Positions 45,174 to 56,574 of a DNA stretch of 64,000 nucleotides are shown here, piece after piece. The translations under genes and the position numbers were made by a program. The notes under the pieces are model-generated. The model had not been told where the DNA came from, made no database searches, and was given only the letters and a program-made list of their open reading frames with translations. Source of the stretch: Blastobasis lacticolella (taxonomy: Eukaryota > Arthropoda > Insecta > Lepidoptera > Blastobasidae). Each line of letters starts with the position of its first letter. Position 1 is the stretch's first letter. The stretch lies in contig LR990056.1 in assembly GCA_905147135.1 (NCBI GenBank), forward strand, positions 15,324,001 through 15,388,000, written 5' to 3'.

Positions 45174-45639
45174 GTATGTTTTCTTCTATTTGTCCCTACG
45201 CTTACTTCTTCTAAAATCACGCAACGGATTCTGATGTGGTCTTCACTATTATTTAGTGAATTTATTGCGGAAGTTTTATACATATGTATAATGTAGAAAA
45301 GCCAAGAACACCGGAGCGAAGCCGAGGGGGGGGGGGGGGGGTGTCCCTAGTTTCCATACAAGTTACAAAACCTCTTATAATTCTGCGCTACGATAATTTT
45401 CTTTTTTATTAAACTTTCCCCAGGCGCCCATTAATTAGGATCCGAACAGCTATTTATATTTTCCTGTGGGGGCGGCGCTATTAATAAAAATAGATGTTCC
45501 TTTTATTATTTGTGACACCTTTATTAAAGGCTAAAATGGAGTCTCGAAGGTTAATTTTGTACTAAACTGGCGACTTAAGCTGGCATTGGTGGAATTATAG
45601 TTTCTAACCTGCTACGTTGGTACTATATAGTCTCTTGGT
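45174..45639. other. intron 2, unassigned with a G run
   Basis: 16 consecutive G at 45326-45341. The stretch 45190-45330 has Helitron-like phrases (ACGCAACGGATTCTGATG). Confidence 0.5.
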
Positions 45640-45765
45640 AAATCTCTTCAGAGGCGGGCAACGCATCAGTAGCGCCCCTGGTGTAGCTGATGTTCATAGG
45701 CGGCGGTGGCTACTTTCCATCAGGTGGCCCGCTTGCCTGTTTGTCTGCCGTGTAAAATAAAAAAT
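45640..45765 (+). mobile_element. LINE L2 3' end fragment
   Basis: TCTTCAGAGGCGGGCAACGC, TGATGTTCATAGGCGGCGG, GGCCCGCTTGCCTGTTTGTC, then an A-rich end. Confidence 0.7.
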
Positions 45766-46473
45766 ACACTTACTAGTTGGTAGTTTCTAATATTAGCCTC
45801 GTGCAATTAGACAGGTTATATTTACGGTATGGGTTATGGCTTCATGATACCAATCATCATCATCATCTCAAGCCGCACGTAGTCAAACTGCTGAACATGG
45901 GCTACCCCCCGCGCCATCCGCACCGATTAAAATTTTAGGTAAGCAACTTGTCATTTTCGCAACTCGTCACACGTACTTACATTCAAGTTTTGCTGGAAGA
46001 AATCCCATTGTGAGAAAAGCCCGCCTTTGCTTTGTAAAATTATTTTTGTAATTCCTGTATTTATTAAGCAATAAAGAGTTTACAAACATACATACGAGTT
46101 GCGACAGCGTGACGAGTGGCCACTAATTCGAAATTTTAACATAATTTTGACCCTTAAAACATTGCATAATTTTTATGAAAATTACTGAAGTTGATACCGC
46201 GGAGTTGAGACCGATACTTACGTATTTTATTGTTTAGATAATGTACTTTAATACTTTTATTTTGTTTTATATGCATGTCTCACAGCATTCAATGGTGAAC
46301 ATAACTGCGATCAGTCAATTAAGACACACCACAAGTAGATTTTACAGATTTTCTTTTATTATACTGCAGATGTTACAACCGAGAGTTGTCACGTTCCATC
46401 ATTCCCGCCTTTCTTTATTGTTTATTTCTGAAACCAACGTTTAATAACGTCACCACCATCTAAAACCTGACCT
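45766..46473. other. intron 2, unassigned with an R-like tail
   Basis: 46015-46095 ends AAGCAATAAAGAGTTTACAA and CATACATAC, like repeat R. The rest was not recognised. Confidence 0.4.
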
Positions 46474-46735
46474 TTTTTATGCTGCGCAGTGACAAACAAG
46501 CAGACAGCCCACCTGGTGGTAAACGGTAACTATCGCCCTTAATATCTACGATTCATGCATTTAGGTTGCATGCAACAAAAATTCATAACCGCAGGTGCGT
46601 TGTCACTGGGAGGACTAAGTTGAAATGCCTCATGCCTGTAATTGCGCTCACAACCTTATCCTTCAAACCGGAACACAATAACGCAAGCAATATTGCTTGG
46701 CCACAGGAATAGACAAGGCAGTGGTACTCACCCAA
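46474..46735 (-). repeat. repeat E, long copy
   Basis: Reversed E (CAAGCAGACAGCCCACC, GGTAACTATCGCCC). It extends into CATGCCTGTAATTGCGCTCA and GGAATAGACAAGGCAGTGG, which the shorter copies lack. Confidence 0.6.
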
Positions 46736-46803
46736 GCGAGCACCTCAAGCTTGAAAGAGTCCTGCCACCTGACGCCCTCATAACCAGTCCCTTTCTCCAC
46801 CAG

Positions 46804-46943
46804 GCACGAGCGCGCCGCCATCCCCGGCACGGGAGCACGACCAGGAGGTTCTCTCCCGGCTGAGCAGCACGGCGGAGAAGCAGCGCGCCACGCTGAGGCA
46901 CCAGGAGGTGCAGTTGCAGGAGAAGCAGCAGCTTATTGATGGG
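46804..46943 (+). CDS. Rilpl: Rilpl exon 3 (coiled coil)
   Basis: 140 nt between CTTTCTCCACCAG and GTGAGT. It enters in phase 1 (G from exon 2 plus GC) and exits in phase 0. A short Pro/Ala/Ser linker (TSAPPSPAREHD) is followed by QEVLSRLSSTAEKQRATLRH and QLQEKQQLIDG, a heptad-patterned helix. In RILPL proteins the equivalent region, after a variable linker, reads V...LKE.V.KQRDEIR.K..EL, so the order and spacing fit. GC content and Gln/Glu/Arg codons contrast sharply with the flanking intron. The donor is one of the strongest in the window. Confidence 0.92.
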
Positions 46944-46956
46944 GTGAGTGGTGGAT

Positions 46957-47110
46957 TATCATGTCAGGCGAAAGACGCCTGGTGGGCAAAGGCCTCCCCT
47001 AGAGATCTCCACAAAGTCTGGTGCTGTGCCTTCCGCATCCTGCGATACCAGGTCGTCGGTCCACCTTGTGGGAGGCCTCCTCACCCTGCGTGTTCCGGCA
47101 CGTAGTAGTG
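46957..47110 (-). mobile_element. RTE LINE 3' end fragment
   Basis: Starts 13 bp after exon 3. It matches the 3' end of the LINE at 60252 (AGACGCCT, GGCCTCCCC(C/T)AGAGATCT, CACAAAG, GTGCCTTCCGCATCC, CAGGTCGTCGGTCCACC). The tail itself is nearly gone (GATTATCATG). Confidence 0.8.
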
Positions 47111-49129
47111 ATCCGGTAGTGGTGGATATGAGCTCAGCATACTTCAGCCCACAAGTTCTAAGGCGCATAGGTGAAGTCTTATATGCGGCACCTAATACTT
47201 TCCCGCGATGTCATTTTGTTTTAGGTTAAAATAGATACTTAAGAGGAGATTCCTCCGAGCGAGCTCCATACGAACGAAGTTTGATCTTATTTTCAATATT
47301 AACCAACCATTTCTTGAAATCTTAAAGCCCGTGCACCTTTGAAACTATGAATTTTAACAAAAAATCTATCAAACCACAGACAGATTGGTTATTGATTGGT
47401 CATATTGAAAATGAGATTAAATTCGTTTTTATGGAGCGCGCTCGGCGGAATTCAAAGTGAGGAAAAAAGCGTAGTTTTTCGAAAGTGACAAGAGTTGTCG
47501 CCCAAATGTAACTAATGTGAGAAGTTTCTAACGTGGTCAGCAACACCCGACCGATATTGAATTCAAAGTCTATGGTAACTTATCATCAGTCGGGTGCGCG
47601 TCCTCGGTGACACATCAAACATCCTGAAACCAAACAATGCCTCCACTTTTCACTCCCAATAGCTAGTTCAATCATAGAATACTTATGTTTCCCCCTATCG
47701 TGTGCAATAACACATAAGATCCCACATAAAAGCAACGGCTGTATATAAGTCGTAATCAGATGAACCGTACGTACAGTACACACTGTAAATTGGTGTAGAC
47801 GTTTACAACTTTGGCTAGGGATTGGCGTTAACCCAGGCCCGTAGGCGGGCTAAAGTATGGGGGATAGGCTGTATGGGCTCTGTGATAAGTCCCGCAGGGT
47901 CAGTCATGCCATGCTATGTTGTTTGTTAGGATAACGGAGCTGTAGGAATTATTTTATAGTGATTCCTATCGGTTATATCATTCTAAGATCAGTTGAACAC
48001 GGTCAGTTCATTGCTTATATTTCCAAGTATTAGAAAACGTACCCATACTATGGGCTTAGGTCTTCGTCACGTTATCAATATGCTCTAGAAATATCTTTGT
48101 TCGATCTAATTTCAAATTTTTTGACGTTGGTGCGCACGCAAAAAAACTTGGTAAAAAATAGGTCACGTAATATGGGTACATTCCCTTTCACACATTTGTG
48201 ATACACCTACGTAGTCTTGGTGAAGTCAGTGCACACTGCTTTCTATACACCAGTCGCAGGTTCAATTCAAACGGGATCATTAACAATGACGCTTTTTCTG
48301 AACAACATACGAATCTATGACTTATGAGTGAAGAATTAAGACTCAAGTTTCCTCTCAAGATCTTTGTCAAGTGCCGTTTAAAGGCCGAGAGACGAAGATG
48401 TATTCTATAACTTACGCCTTCCTTCATTATTCATTCTACCAATACCTGTCTCCCTCCCCAACTGCGAACCTTCCAAACACTAGCAACTTATTTCAATAGC
48501 CCATCCGCACACCTGCGGCCCGTCAAGTCGAAAATACGGCCGGCGAGCGGAATAAAGCCTCAAAGGTAATCCGACCTCATTTGATTTAATTCCACGCCGA
48601 AAATAGAGTAAAAATACACGCGCTGAGTCTGGGTTAGCTCTTTCGTATAGGTCTGGTACCCACTAGCAGGCTTTAATTAAAATATTTATAAAGAAGTGTG
48701 TTGTGCTATAGTATCCGCCAGAGCAGAACATAGCTTCAACTTCGTCCATTGACGGGTGTCGTAGAAGGCGACTAGTCCCTTTCGGTTTCGTAACCAGTTG
48801 AGAAAGACGAAAAAATTATCTTTCAGACCACCTTCCCTAACCTAGAAAACGGGTAGGCTGCTAATAATAGTCAACATAAAATAGCGATCTCCAAATCGCC
48901 TGCAAGCGATTATCCAGCAGATGAACATGTTTTTCGCGTTATTTAAGCTATAAGTTTTAATATACAGATTGCGGAGTCGCGACGCAGTCACGAGAAAATC
49001 TATACTCGTATTCTAAAATTGGCATGTGATGTCTGGCAGAGAGTACTATCTTATGCAGACCTGCTTGGACGCCCATATGCCTAAATCTGAAAGTGTTTCA
49101 CCACGTTCTCTGTAGATAGCGTCTATTTT
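47111..49129. other. intron 3, unassigned
   Basis: No repeat family or exon-like stretch was recognised. The minus open frame at 48188-48427 has no motif. Confidence 0.4.
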
Positions 49130-49310
49130 GCCCCCGAAGCAAATAGCGGGGTGTTATAAGTTCTAGTGGACCGATTTTAATGACTTTTTAAAAACATTTC
49201 AATCGAGATGGTTCCTAAAATATTTTATTAACTCTGTTTCATTATTATCGATTCAGTAGTAGGGGAAATAATTGAGTATATCTATGTAGACTATGTCACG
49301 GTTTTTTCCC
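49130..49310 (-). repeat. repeat F, degenerate
   Basis: GGACCGATTTTAATGAC, AATCGAGATGGTTCC, CTCTGTTTCATTATTATCG and AATTGAGTATATCTATG follow the F order in reverse. Confidence 0.5.
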
Positions 49311-50687
49311 AAACAATCCGTCAGTTACGTTGCCAGAACTGCGGCCACCATCTCGCTTGCCAATTTGCCACTTTTTTGATCGAAATATGACGCTAGTGAT
49401 ACTCCTGATATTGTAAACGTCGAAAGGCCACGGTGACTGTTTACATCAGGCAGTACGCTTGCTTGCCAACTTGATTTTATAAAAACATCAAGAGTACAAG
49501 ATGGCTTCCAAAATTTTCTTTGTAAAAGAAATACAATTACTGTATATACCTAGCTTCCTACCTAAACGACGTCACAACCGTGGCATTGGGCCGTCTTAAA
49601 ATCCCATTGGAAAACAATCTCATTTAGAAAACAAAGACGCACCTTTATTTCGTTTGCGAAATATATTAGAGAGCAGCAGGTGATTTGAAACGAACAATTT
49701 GCTTTGTATCTGGTTGCGTGTTTTGCTCCTGGCCACGAATTACAAAAGGCGGGGATCAATTAATTTTTTAAATTAGCAAATTTTATTTAAACAACAACAC
49801 AACACAACAAACATTCCTTTTTAGAAATAATCAGCGCCTGTTCTGTCTTTTGTTCTGTTATATTTCTCTGCGTACAGTAAACAGTTAAATAAATAAACAA
49901 AACTAAATAATACTGATAAGTAAACTAACTAAAACGAAATAAAACGAAAATAAACTAATCTAATAAACCGCTGCCATTATAGGTCATGTGCCAAAAATGT
50001 TGGCGGCATTGCTACGTTAAATGGCAAAACGCTATGCCAAATAATAAAGGGCCAGCATTTTGGTCACAAGTTGCCTCGACAAGATGCGCTGATATGTCTT
50101 TAAATACACGATGGGCTCCCGGTCCCCACGGACCCAGTGTTTCTACCTCAAAAAGCTTAATTAAATAACACTGTCGGTATTACTATATTTAAGGGCTTCC
50201 CTTTTGAGGGCTTCAGCGGATTCCGCCGCCGCTCCAGCTCCGCTCCATCTGTTCTAAACAGATGTGAAGGCGCAAGGGTGTCGACGCAATTAGCGCCCCA
50301 CACTAAAGGCCTTCCCAACTTTCACGGAACCCAGGGTCATTTCATCGGGCCTATACCGTCGTCACGCATGAGACCGCCAGGTTTTAATACGGCCGCACAT
50401 TTATCGCTAGTAAAGGCCCGACGAATTGATTGATTGAATTGATCGAAGTATTATTTATTGCAATAAACCAATATTAGCTGCGATTGTGATCGTAAATTAG
50501 CAGACTCAGGGCCCAGGTTACCTGATGGGAAGTGATCACCGTCGCCCGTGGACATCAGCCACAACTAGTGTATCGCGAATACGTCGCTAGCCTTTGAGAA
50601 AGGTAGGCCGAACGGTCGCACGCAGCTGGAAGTTTCTTGAAAAGCGTTCGGGAGTTACATCGAACAGTAAACATTTATGGCATTATG
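49311..50687. other. intron 3, unassigned
   Basis: 49780-49965 is A-rich with AAATAAAACGAAAATAAAC. 50515-50560 has an L2-like CCTGATGGGAAGTGATCACC piece in reverse. No gene is supported. Confidence 0.4.
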
Positions 50688-50939
50688 ACGACCTGAGTGG
50701 TTCAGTGGTCAACATCAACGGTCTGCCACGCAAGAGGTCCCGGGTTCGATTCCCGGCCGGGCAGAAATTGAAATGATGAATTTTAATTTCTGTTACGGGT
50801 CTAGGTTGTTATATGTATAATAAGTATGTATTTAAAAGTATATAAGTAGTTTATCAGTTATCTAGTACCCATAACACAAGATTTGCTTACTTTGGGGCTA
50901 GATGGCGCTGTGTGAATTTGTCCACGATTATTTATCTCT
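50688..50939 (+). mobile_element. SINE-G, tRNA-Gly-like head
   Basis: A box TGGTTCAGTGGTC (50698-50710), anticodon-loop position CTGCCAC with GCC at 50725-50727, and perfect B box GGTTCGATTCC (50743-50753). These match the layout of tRNA-Gly(GCC). The flanks that should form the acceptor stem do not pair, and a 180-bp unrelated body follows (to ACACAGCGCCATCTAG reversed in other copies), so it is a SINE and not a tRNA gene. Confidence 0.85.
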
Positions 50940-51195
50940 TCTTCTCTTCTTCATCAGCATGTCTCCGTCCAACTTTAGGCATACGCCTCCCCCAGCTTCT
51001 TCCATCCCGATCGACAGGAAGTCTCACTCATCGGGTAGATGTACACGGTCACCTTGGTGATGTCGTCGGACTATCTTGCCTTTAGTCTATCAGGGTTTCC
51101 TGTAGTCGTTCTTGGCCGCCACAAAGTTAATTTTTGACTCCACCGTCCATCCACCAGCCCACTGCCACTTCAATCTGGCAACCCTATTCCCTATA
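50940..51195 (-). mobile_element. RTE-like LINE 3' fragment, diverged
   Basis: CTTCTTCATCAGCATGTC, CGCCTCCCCCAGCTTCTTCC and CCCACTGCCACTTCAATCTGGCAA parallel the LINE at 60252-60520 but with many changes. It is a different, older subfamily. Confidence 0.6.
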
Positions 51196-51448
51196 TCCGT
51201 AACAGCGTTCGGATTTATGGCATATTTTATTTTTATTTACGGCGCAAATCAAAGTGTTTGACATAAACAATGAAATTTGCTTAGTAATAGTATTTTGTTT
51301 TTCTCAAAACTAACAATAACCTTGTCAAAAAACGCGATGCTATCGTATCGTCGTCCGTATCGAGTGTAACGTTAGGCAAATATATTTATCAGGCCCCTCG
51401 CTTAACACTGATTGATGTTTTGACATAATGGCATGTTACATAGATATA

Positions 51449-52069
51449 GTCGGTGCCAAATAGATTGGCAATAGCAGCCGTTGGCCTGTCGGTCGGAACT
51501 AAATCTTGGCTAGAGTGAATACGCTGTTCCTAGCCAGGCATGCTCCATCTTCTGCCGCATCGTCACTTACCACCAGATTACTTATTGGCTATCTCAGTGG
51601 ACAGCTGAATTTGACATATAATAATCTTACACCACTCTAATTTATTAGATGCTATAGCCAACGTAGTGGGCAACATAGATGACGTAGTATAAAATTGTCT
51701 AATGTCAAATTCAGTTGCCAACTAAGTTAGACAATAGCCCCGTTGGTGTGATGTCGGTCAAATGCCTGGCTAGTGTAACCAAAAACAAAAAAAGCGCAAA
51801 CGTATGTGGTCAGAGGGATTGTTGTATTACATCAAAGTAAAACTTATTTATAAAAGAACCTTTTGAATTAAAATTGATTACTGCCTAACTTCGTTTCTAA
51901 TGACTAGTAATGACAGAGGGGTAAATGCACTTTAAATCAAATTATCACTGCAGGCACTATTTCAGAAAAGTTATATTTGAAATATTATAAACTGTTCTAC
52001 TTACATCATATTTTAACGAATAAAATTATTTAAATCACTAAAGCCATTGCCAATCTATTTGGCACGGAC
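51449..52069. mobile_element. MITE-E, TA target site, nested inverted repeats
   Basis: TIRs about 28 bp (left GTCGGTGCCAAATAGATTGG, right CCAATCTATTTGGCACGGAC), TA on both sides (51447-51448, 52070-52071). Inside are further inverted pairs (CTAGCCAGGCAT 51533 / ATGCCTGGCTAG near 51760; CTGAATTTGACAT / ATGTCAAATTCAG). 51510-51590 is a reversed piece of the repeat at 53190-53290. Confidence 0.85.
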
Positions 52070-52071
52070 TA

Positions 52072-52439
52072 TACGCTAATCTGTTACGTATAATTTAGAA
52101 ATAATAGATTTCAATGTAATTCTCTAATAATCCTATCGGGATTATTATCATATCTATCACTCATTTTTATATAAGTCTTTTCCGGGTTAGTAGATACCTC
52201 GGTTTGTGAGTAGCGCACGTGACTACTGATACTCCTTGTATCCAAATCAAAGGACAAATCTCTTTCTGTGTAGTCGGTCCCTCGTGACTGAGGATCGTAG
52301 TCTGATGAGCATACGAAAGGCCTCCAACCGCTCCTATCCATGGCCAGCCTCACCGCATCGCAGAATCTATTGGATGGCGCAACGTTCAACTGATCGGTCC
52401 ATCTAGTTGGTAACCGTCCGAGACGACATTGGTACCAGT
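52072..52439. other. intron 3, possible LINE coding remnant
   Basis: 52111-52389 is open on minus without recognised motifs. It leads directly into the plus-strand LINE remnant that follows. Confidence 0.35.
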
Positions 52440-52672
52440 TAAACAGGCTTAGAACTGGGCACGGACTCTGCGGGAGTATATGTTCAGTTGTGGTTGGCGA
52501 AATTCTCCAGCGTGCGATTGCGGTGTCCCTGTGCAGTCCTTCAGCATATCATCCACGAATGTCCAAAGCGGAAATACACTGGAGACTCTTTGGACTTTCT
52601 CTCGTGATGAAAACGCAGCCCTATGGGTGAAGAATTTAGATATTTTCTTGTAGGTTTAGTATAGGTTCATTA
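52440..52672 (+). pseudogene. LINE ORF2 C-terminal fragment (second type)
   Basis: In one frame, QLNRLRTGHGR type sequence precedes WRNSPACDCGVPVQS, and the fragment ends DENAALWVKNLDIFL then TAG. This is the LINE C-terminal zinc-cluster region with the usual ending. The expected H..C part is out of frame, so one or more frameshifts are present. A different family from the fragments at 10580 and 41380. Confidence 0.65.
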
Positions 52673-53034
52673 ATAATACGTAGGTTACAATTAGCGACAT
52701 ACGAATAAATAAATAAACCGTCTTGTCTCTTGCTATTGATATTGCCCACTATGACAAGTTTTTCCATACTAGACCGAAATAATAAGGACAAATAAACAAA
52801 TTGAATTTCGCACAAGTATGATCAGCTACACGAGTAGTTAAACTTGATTTGTCCTTGTAAATAATGAATGGAAATGACTCGCCAACCGTCTGAGTGCATC
52901 GGCTACGTGTTGGTTGTTGTGTATCGTTGTGAATCAGCTTGTTTGTTAAATTTACATAGCTATAGCTATTTTAGTGTCTTCAGTGAGATAAACGTACTCG
53001 TTTCTTGTATAGATAATATGATAATACCACATAC

Positions 53035-53110
53035 ATTATGAACATTCACACAGCGCAATTTAACTCTGAACTAAACAAAGCCTATGGCTACCAGATAATT
53101 CGTTGATGAT
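53035..53110 (-). mobile_element. SINE-G 3' fragment
   Basis: ACACAGCGCAATTTAACTC, CTAAACAAAGCCTATGGCTA, CCAGATAATT match the reversed SINE-G body. Confidence 0.5.
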
Positions 53111-53154
53111 CAAGTTTTTGTCTTATACGATAAATAAATAAAATGTTTTTTTTT

Positions 53155-53420
53155 GTTTATAAAGCTAGTGAGGCATTTTACCGCTATCTCACCTGGTGGT
53201 AAGTGACGATGCGGCCGAAGATGGAGCAAGCCTGTCCAGGAACAGCCTATTCACTCTAGCCTTGAGGGCGTCCAGATTATTATGATCAGGGAACACACGC
53301 GAAGGCAACGTGTTCCATTATAATTGCGGTCTATCCAACCAGAGGTCTATTACTTCAGTTTTGTTCTGTGTTCTGGGCAAAATCATAAGGGTTCCTTGTT
53401 TTTCCACTTCCCTGCGGGAC
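53155..53420 (+). repeat. dispersed repeat shared with MITE-E
   Basis: CACCTGGTGGTAAGTGACGA, GAAGATGGAGCAAGCC and CAGCCTATTCACTCTAGCC recur in reverse within MITE-E at 51510-51590. Likely part of a LINE. Confidence 0.6.
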
Positions 53421-53751
53421 CCCGAAAAGGAAATCGCGTCGGGTTTGATGGATTTGTGATGGTACATGCAAATGAGCCGGACACTGCTATCGGAAATCCA
53501 TAAAACCCTTGGACCGTTAGATAATGTTTATTTTCTGGTTCAGACACGAGATAAATTGCAGATACTATGTTCTTTATTTCCTCTATGTAATCCTATTCAT
53601 TAGATGCACTGGAGCCTGTACTAGGTGCTAGATAAATAACTTGTACTAAGGTACTGCTCTCCAGACCTATAAAGACTTATTTAAACTTTTATAAATTGAA
53701 TTTGCGCTACAAGCTTGTCAAAAGTTTGAAAATTGTTGGTGAATAAAAAAA
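53421..53751. other. intron 3, unassigned
   Basis: Nothing was recognised. Confidence 0.4.
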
Positions 53752-53945
53752 TCCACACACGGTATAAAACGAAGTCGCTTCCCGCCGTCTATCTATATAC
53801 GCTTAGATCTTTTTAACTACGCAACGGATTTTAATGCGGTTTTCAACAATAGATAGAGTGACTCAAGAGGAAGGTTTATAAGCAAGGCAAAAGGTGTGGG
53901 TAATCGTAAAATAGTTGTGCGCGAACGAAGTCGCGCCGGGCCGAC
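53752..53945 (+). mobile_element. Helitron-like non-autonomous element
   Basis: GGTATAAAACGAAGTCGC, CTACGCAACGGATTTTAATG, GAAGTCGCGCCGGGCC. The CTAGT end is altered. Confidence 0.55.
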
Positions 53946-54237
53946 ATAAATGTTGTCGGAAATCAAATGATAAACAGTTACTGCAGCATATTTACGTTTT
54001 CAGTACATACGTCCCATAGCCAGTAGCGTGTTTCTCACCCCGTAATAACCTTTCCATCTAGAGATATGCCAATAATTCATTTTAATCATCACACACCTCA
54101 TGTATCGTAGTCGAGTTGCAATGTAATGGCTTCCAGCGCGTCTAACGGAATATCGTTAGTCATACTCCGTCTTGTAGACCGCGTTGTGTCATCTCGTAAT
54201 GGCGTGACGCAGTAGTTTTCTTGTTTTTGTAAGTTTA

Positions 54238-54525
54238 CTAGTGGAGCCGGCGCGACTATGTTCGCGTGGCGTTCTACACATACCCTACCCTACCCTACCC
54301 TACCCTACGTCTACCCCTACCCTACACCTACCCAATATCTACTCGACACCCACCGTACAGCTACTTTACCCCTGCCTACCCTTTTTTTCTTGCTTATAAA
54401 CTTTTATCTTCTAATCACTCTATCTATTGTTGAAAACCGCATTAAAATCCGTTGCGTAGTTTAAAAGATCTAAGCGTAAATAGATACATGGGACAGACGG
54501 CGGAAAGCGACTTCGTTTTATACTA
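54238..54525 (-). mobile_element. Helitron-like element with CCCTA tract
   Basis: Reversed. ACTAGTGGAGCCGGCGCG is at left (3' end), a TACCC run occupies 54281-54310, and CGACTTCGTTTTATACTATG is at right (5' end). The CCCTA run belongs to the element and is not telomeric. Confidence 0.6.
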
Positions 54526-54535
54526 TGTAAACATT

Positions 54536-54794
54536 CATCATCACAGCCCGTAACAGTCCACTGCAGGACTTAGGGCCTCTCCGACGAAAAGGGAGGTTAT
54601 TGCCATAATCTCCACGCTTGGCAGGCGGGTTGGAGATCGCAGTGTTTAAATATAATACCGGAAAATGCTGCTGCCCATTTTCCAGACTACGGAGACTCTT
54701 GATCTTTTGCCTCGAAAACATTAGTCGCCTTGTACGACACCCATGAGTGTAAGGGGTTGGTGCTATTCTACTCTGCCGGACACCGCACGGCCAC
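54536..54794 (-). mobile_element. S1 copy, full-length
   Basis: Flanked by the 10-bp direct repeat TGTAAACATT (54526-54535, 54795-54804). Inserted beside the 5' end of the Helitron-like element. Confidence 0.9.
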
Positions 54795-55046
54795 TGTAAA
54801 CATTATGGTATGTTTATTCTTAGCGGTGATGTGTGAAAACTCCCATGCAAAGACGATTCGCTTTGGGCGATGGTTAGGATTGATAGGTCGACATCATCTT
54901 CATGGGTACTAGTTTGTATGTACTTAGACGTGACAATGCTTTCTCTTTGTTTTTATTATTTTTTACTTTGTTTATTTTTGTCGTGTCGTGGTGTCTTGTG
55001 GCAATAAATGTTATTATTCTTATATTACCAATATCTAATTTTCATA

Positions 55047-55101
55047 ACCTCCCCTTTCTCGGAAGAGGCCCTAAGTCCTGCAATGGACTGTTATGGGCTG
55101 T
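55047..55101 (+). mobile_element. S1 fragment, opposite orientation
   Basis: AACCTCCCCTTTCTCGGAAG to GACTGTTATGGGCTGT. The only S1 sequence here with sense on plus; both ends are missing. Confidence 0.75.
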
Positions 55102-56574
55102 CTCCGAGAAACCAATTACATTGACGAATCTCGTACGAGAGAACCAAAACTGCTAGGTTAATAGTATAGACACGTCATTCAAAGCGGCTTTGCTACGCAG
55201 GGGGACACCCTCGATTGATTTCTTTCGAATTGCGAGGGAATTTTTATTTGGAACAAAGCGACGAATGCGAGAAAAACGTGCCTTGCAAGTACTCTTCCCC
55301 AAATATAAGTTGACCTCAACTACGAAATGATTATAGTAGACTAAATGAAAATCCTGTATGTTAGTTTGATGTACCTATGTGTTTATTGATGGTATGGTTT
55401 TCAACGAATCTTTATGGAACGGCTACTTCTTATCGAAAGCTAAATAGTTTAGAGATATTTGATGGCGTAGACCTCTTAATGAGTTTTCTATGGAAATGCC
55501 TTGCCTATGATCCAAGAATACGTTATCAGTGTTATGTTGTGATGTGTAGTATGAATTAACCAATCATGATTGACTGCTCGAATATCACTCGCAATTTCGG
55601 AAATACATACCATACCATACATGTATTCGTCTGAGTGTGGCTTGATTTTAATAAAATGTCATATAGGCAAGCGATACATTTGAATTCAAGAGCAGTGCTC
55701 TAAAGGCAAGTTAGGCCGCCGACTCGTTTTCCCTAATCAGGTTTCCGGATTCGAATCTCAAAATCACAATCAGCTATACTTATTACGCGGACTTTTAAAC
55801 TCTAAAGCTAAAGACAAAGTTGTCTTGACAGCACTTCAGCTTCTTGCAGATCCAGATTCATCGCTCACGCTTGACATATTTTGATATAATCAAACTGTTT
55901 GTCCGAGAGTTTCTGCGCGTTATTTTATATTCTAGTCTTCGGGACACCACACCGACACACGGAGCAAAACAAATCCAATCTAGCCGTGTTAAACAATAGC
56001 TGCAGTTGCTATCTCAGAGGGCATCGAACTCGTTGCATAAGCCGTGAATTTTGAGTGGATGTCTACAACGCATTGCTAATGGCTTACTCTCGTTGCGTAA
56101 ACGCCGTCACCGTTTAACCATTTACTTGTATTCAAGGTCTCAGCTTGCTTAAGTTTTATAATAATAACGAGATTTCGGTCTTGCCGGCGCTTGACGTCAC
56201 ACTCACGTCTTACGTCAACGTGTAATCTCACCGGCATCTAATCGATTGCAACTCTAACCCTTGAGCGTTAGAGGCCAAATTCCCGTGTGTAGTTTGGTGT
56301 TTGCCCACGCAATTGGGGTGTATTGTAAATAGAGGTAGGTAGGTTTTCCACCGCTCAAGGTCTTTTCGGTTTGTGCACTAACATTATGGAGCTGCTTTAG
56401 CATTGTTATGCATTAGCATGGTCGAAATCCGTATTCGTGTGTGACATATCGACTGATTCATACATAGTCCTAACTCGCTCGTTGAGATGCGATGAGTCAA
56501 ACCCAACAATTTTAATAATGCAAATTTATTATTGATGTCATGGGTCACATTGGATCACACAACATTGCCCATCA
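55102..56574. other. intron 3, unassigned
   Basis: No repeat or exon-like stretch was recognised. Confidence 0.4.

Noticed and set aside
50688..50760. Functional tRNA-Gly gene
   Set aside because: A and B boxes are present but the acceptor-stem flanks do not pair and the SINE body follows directly.
54281..54345. Telomere-like CCCTA repeats
   Set aside because: The insect telomere repeat is TTAGG, and this tract is a standard internal part of the Helitron-like family (compare 6375-6412 and 30160-30200).
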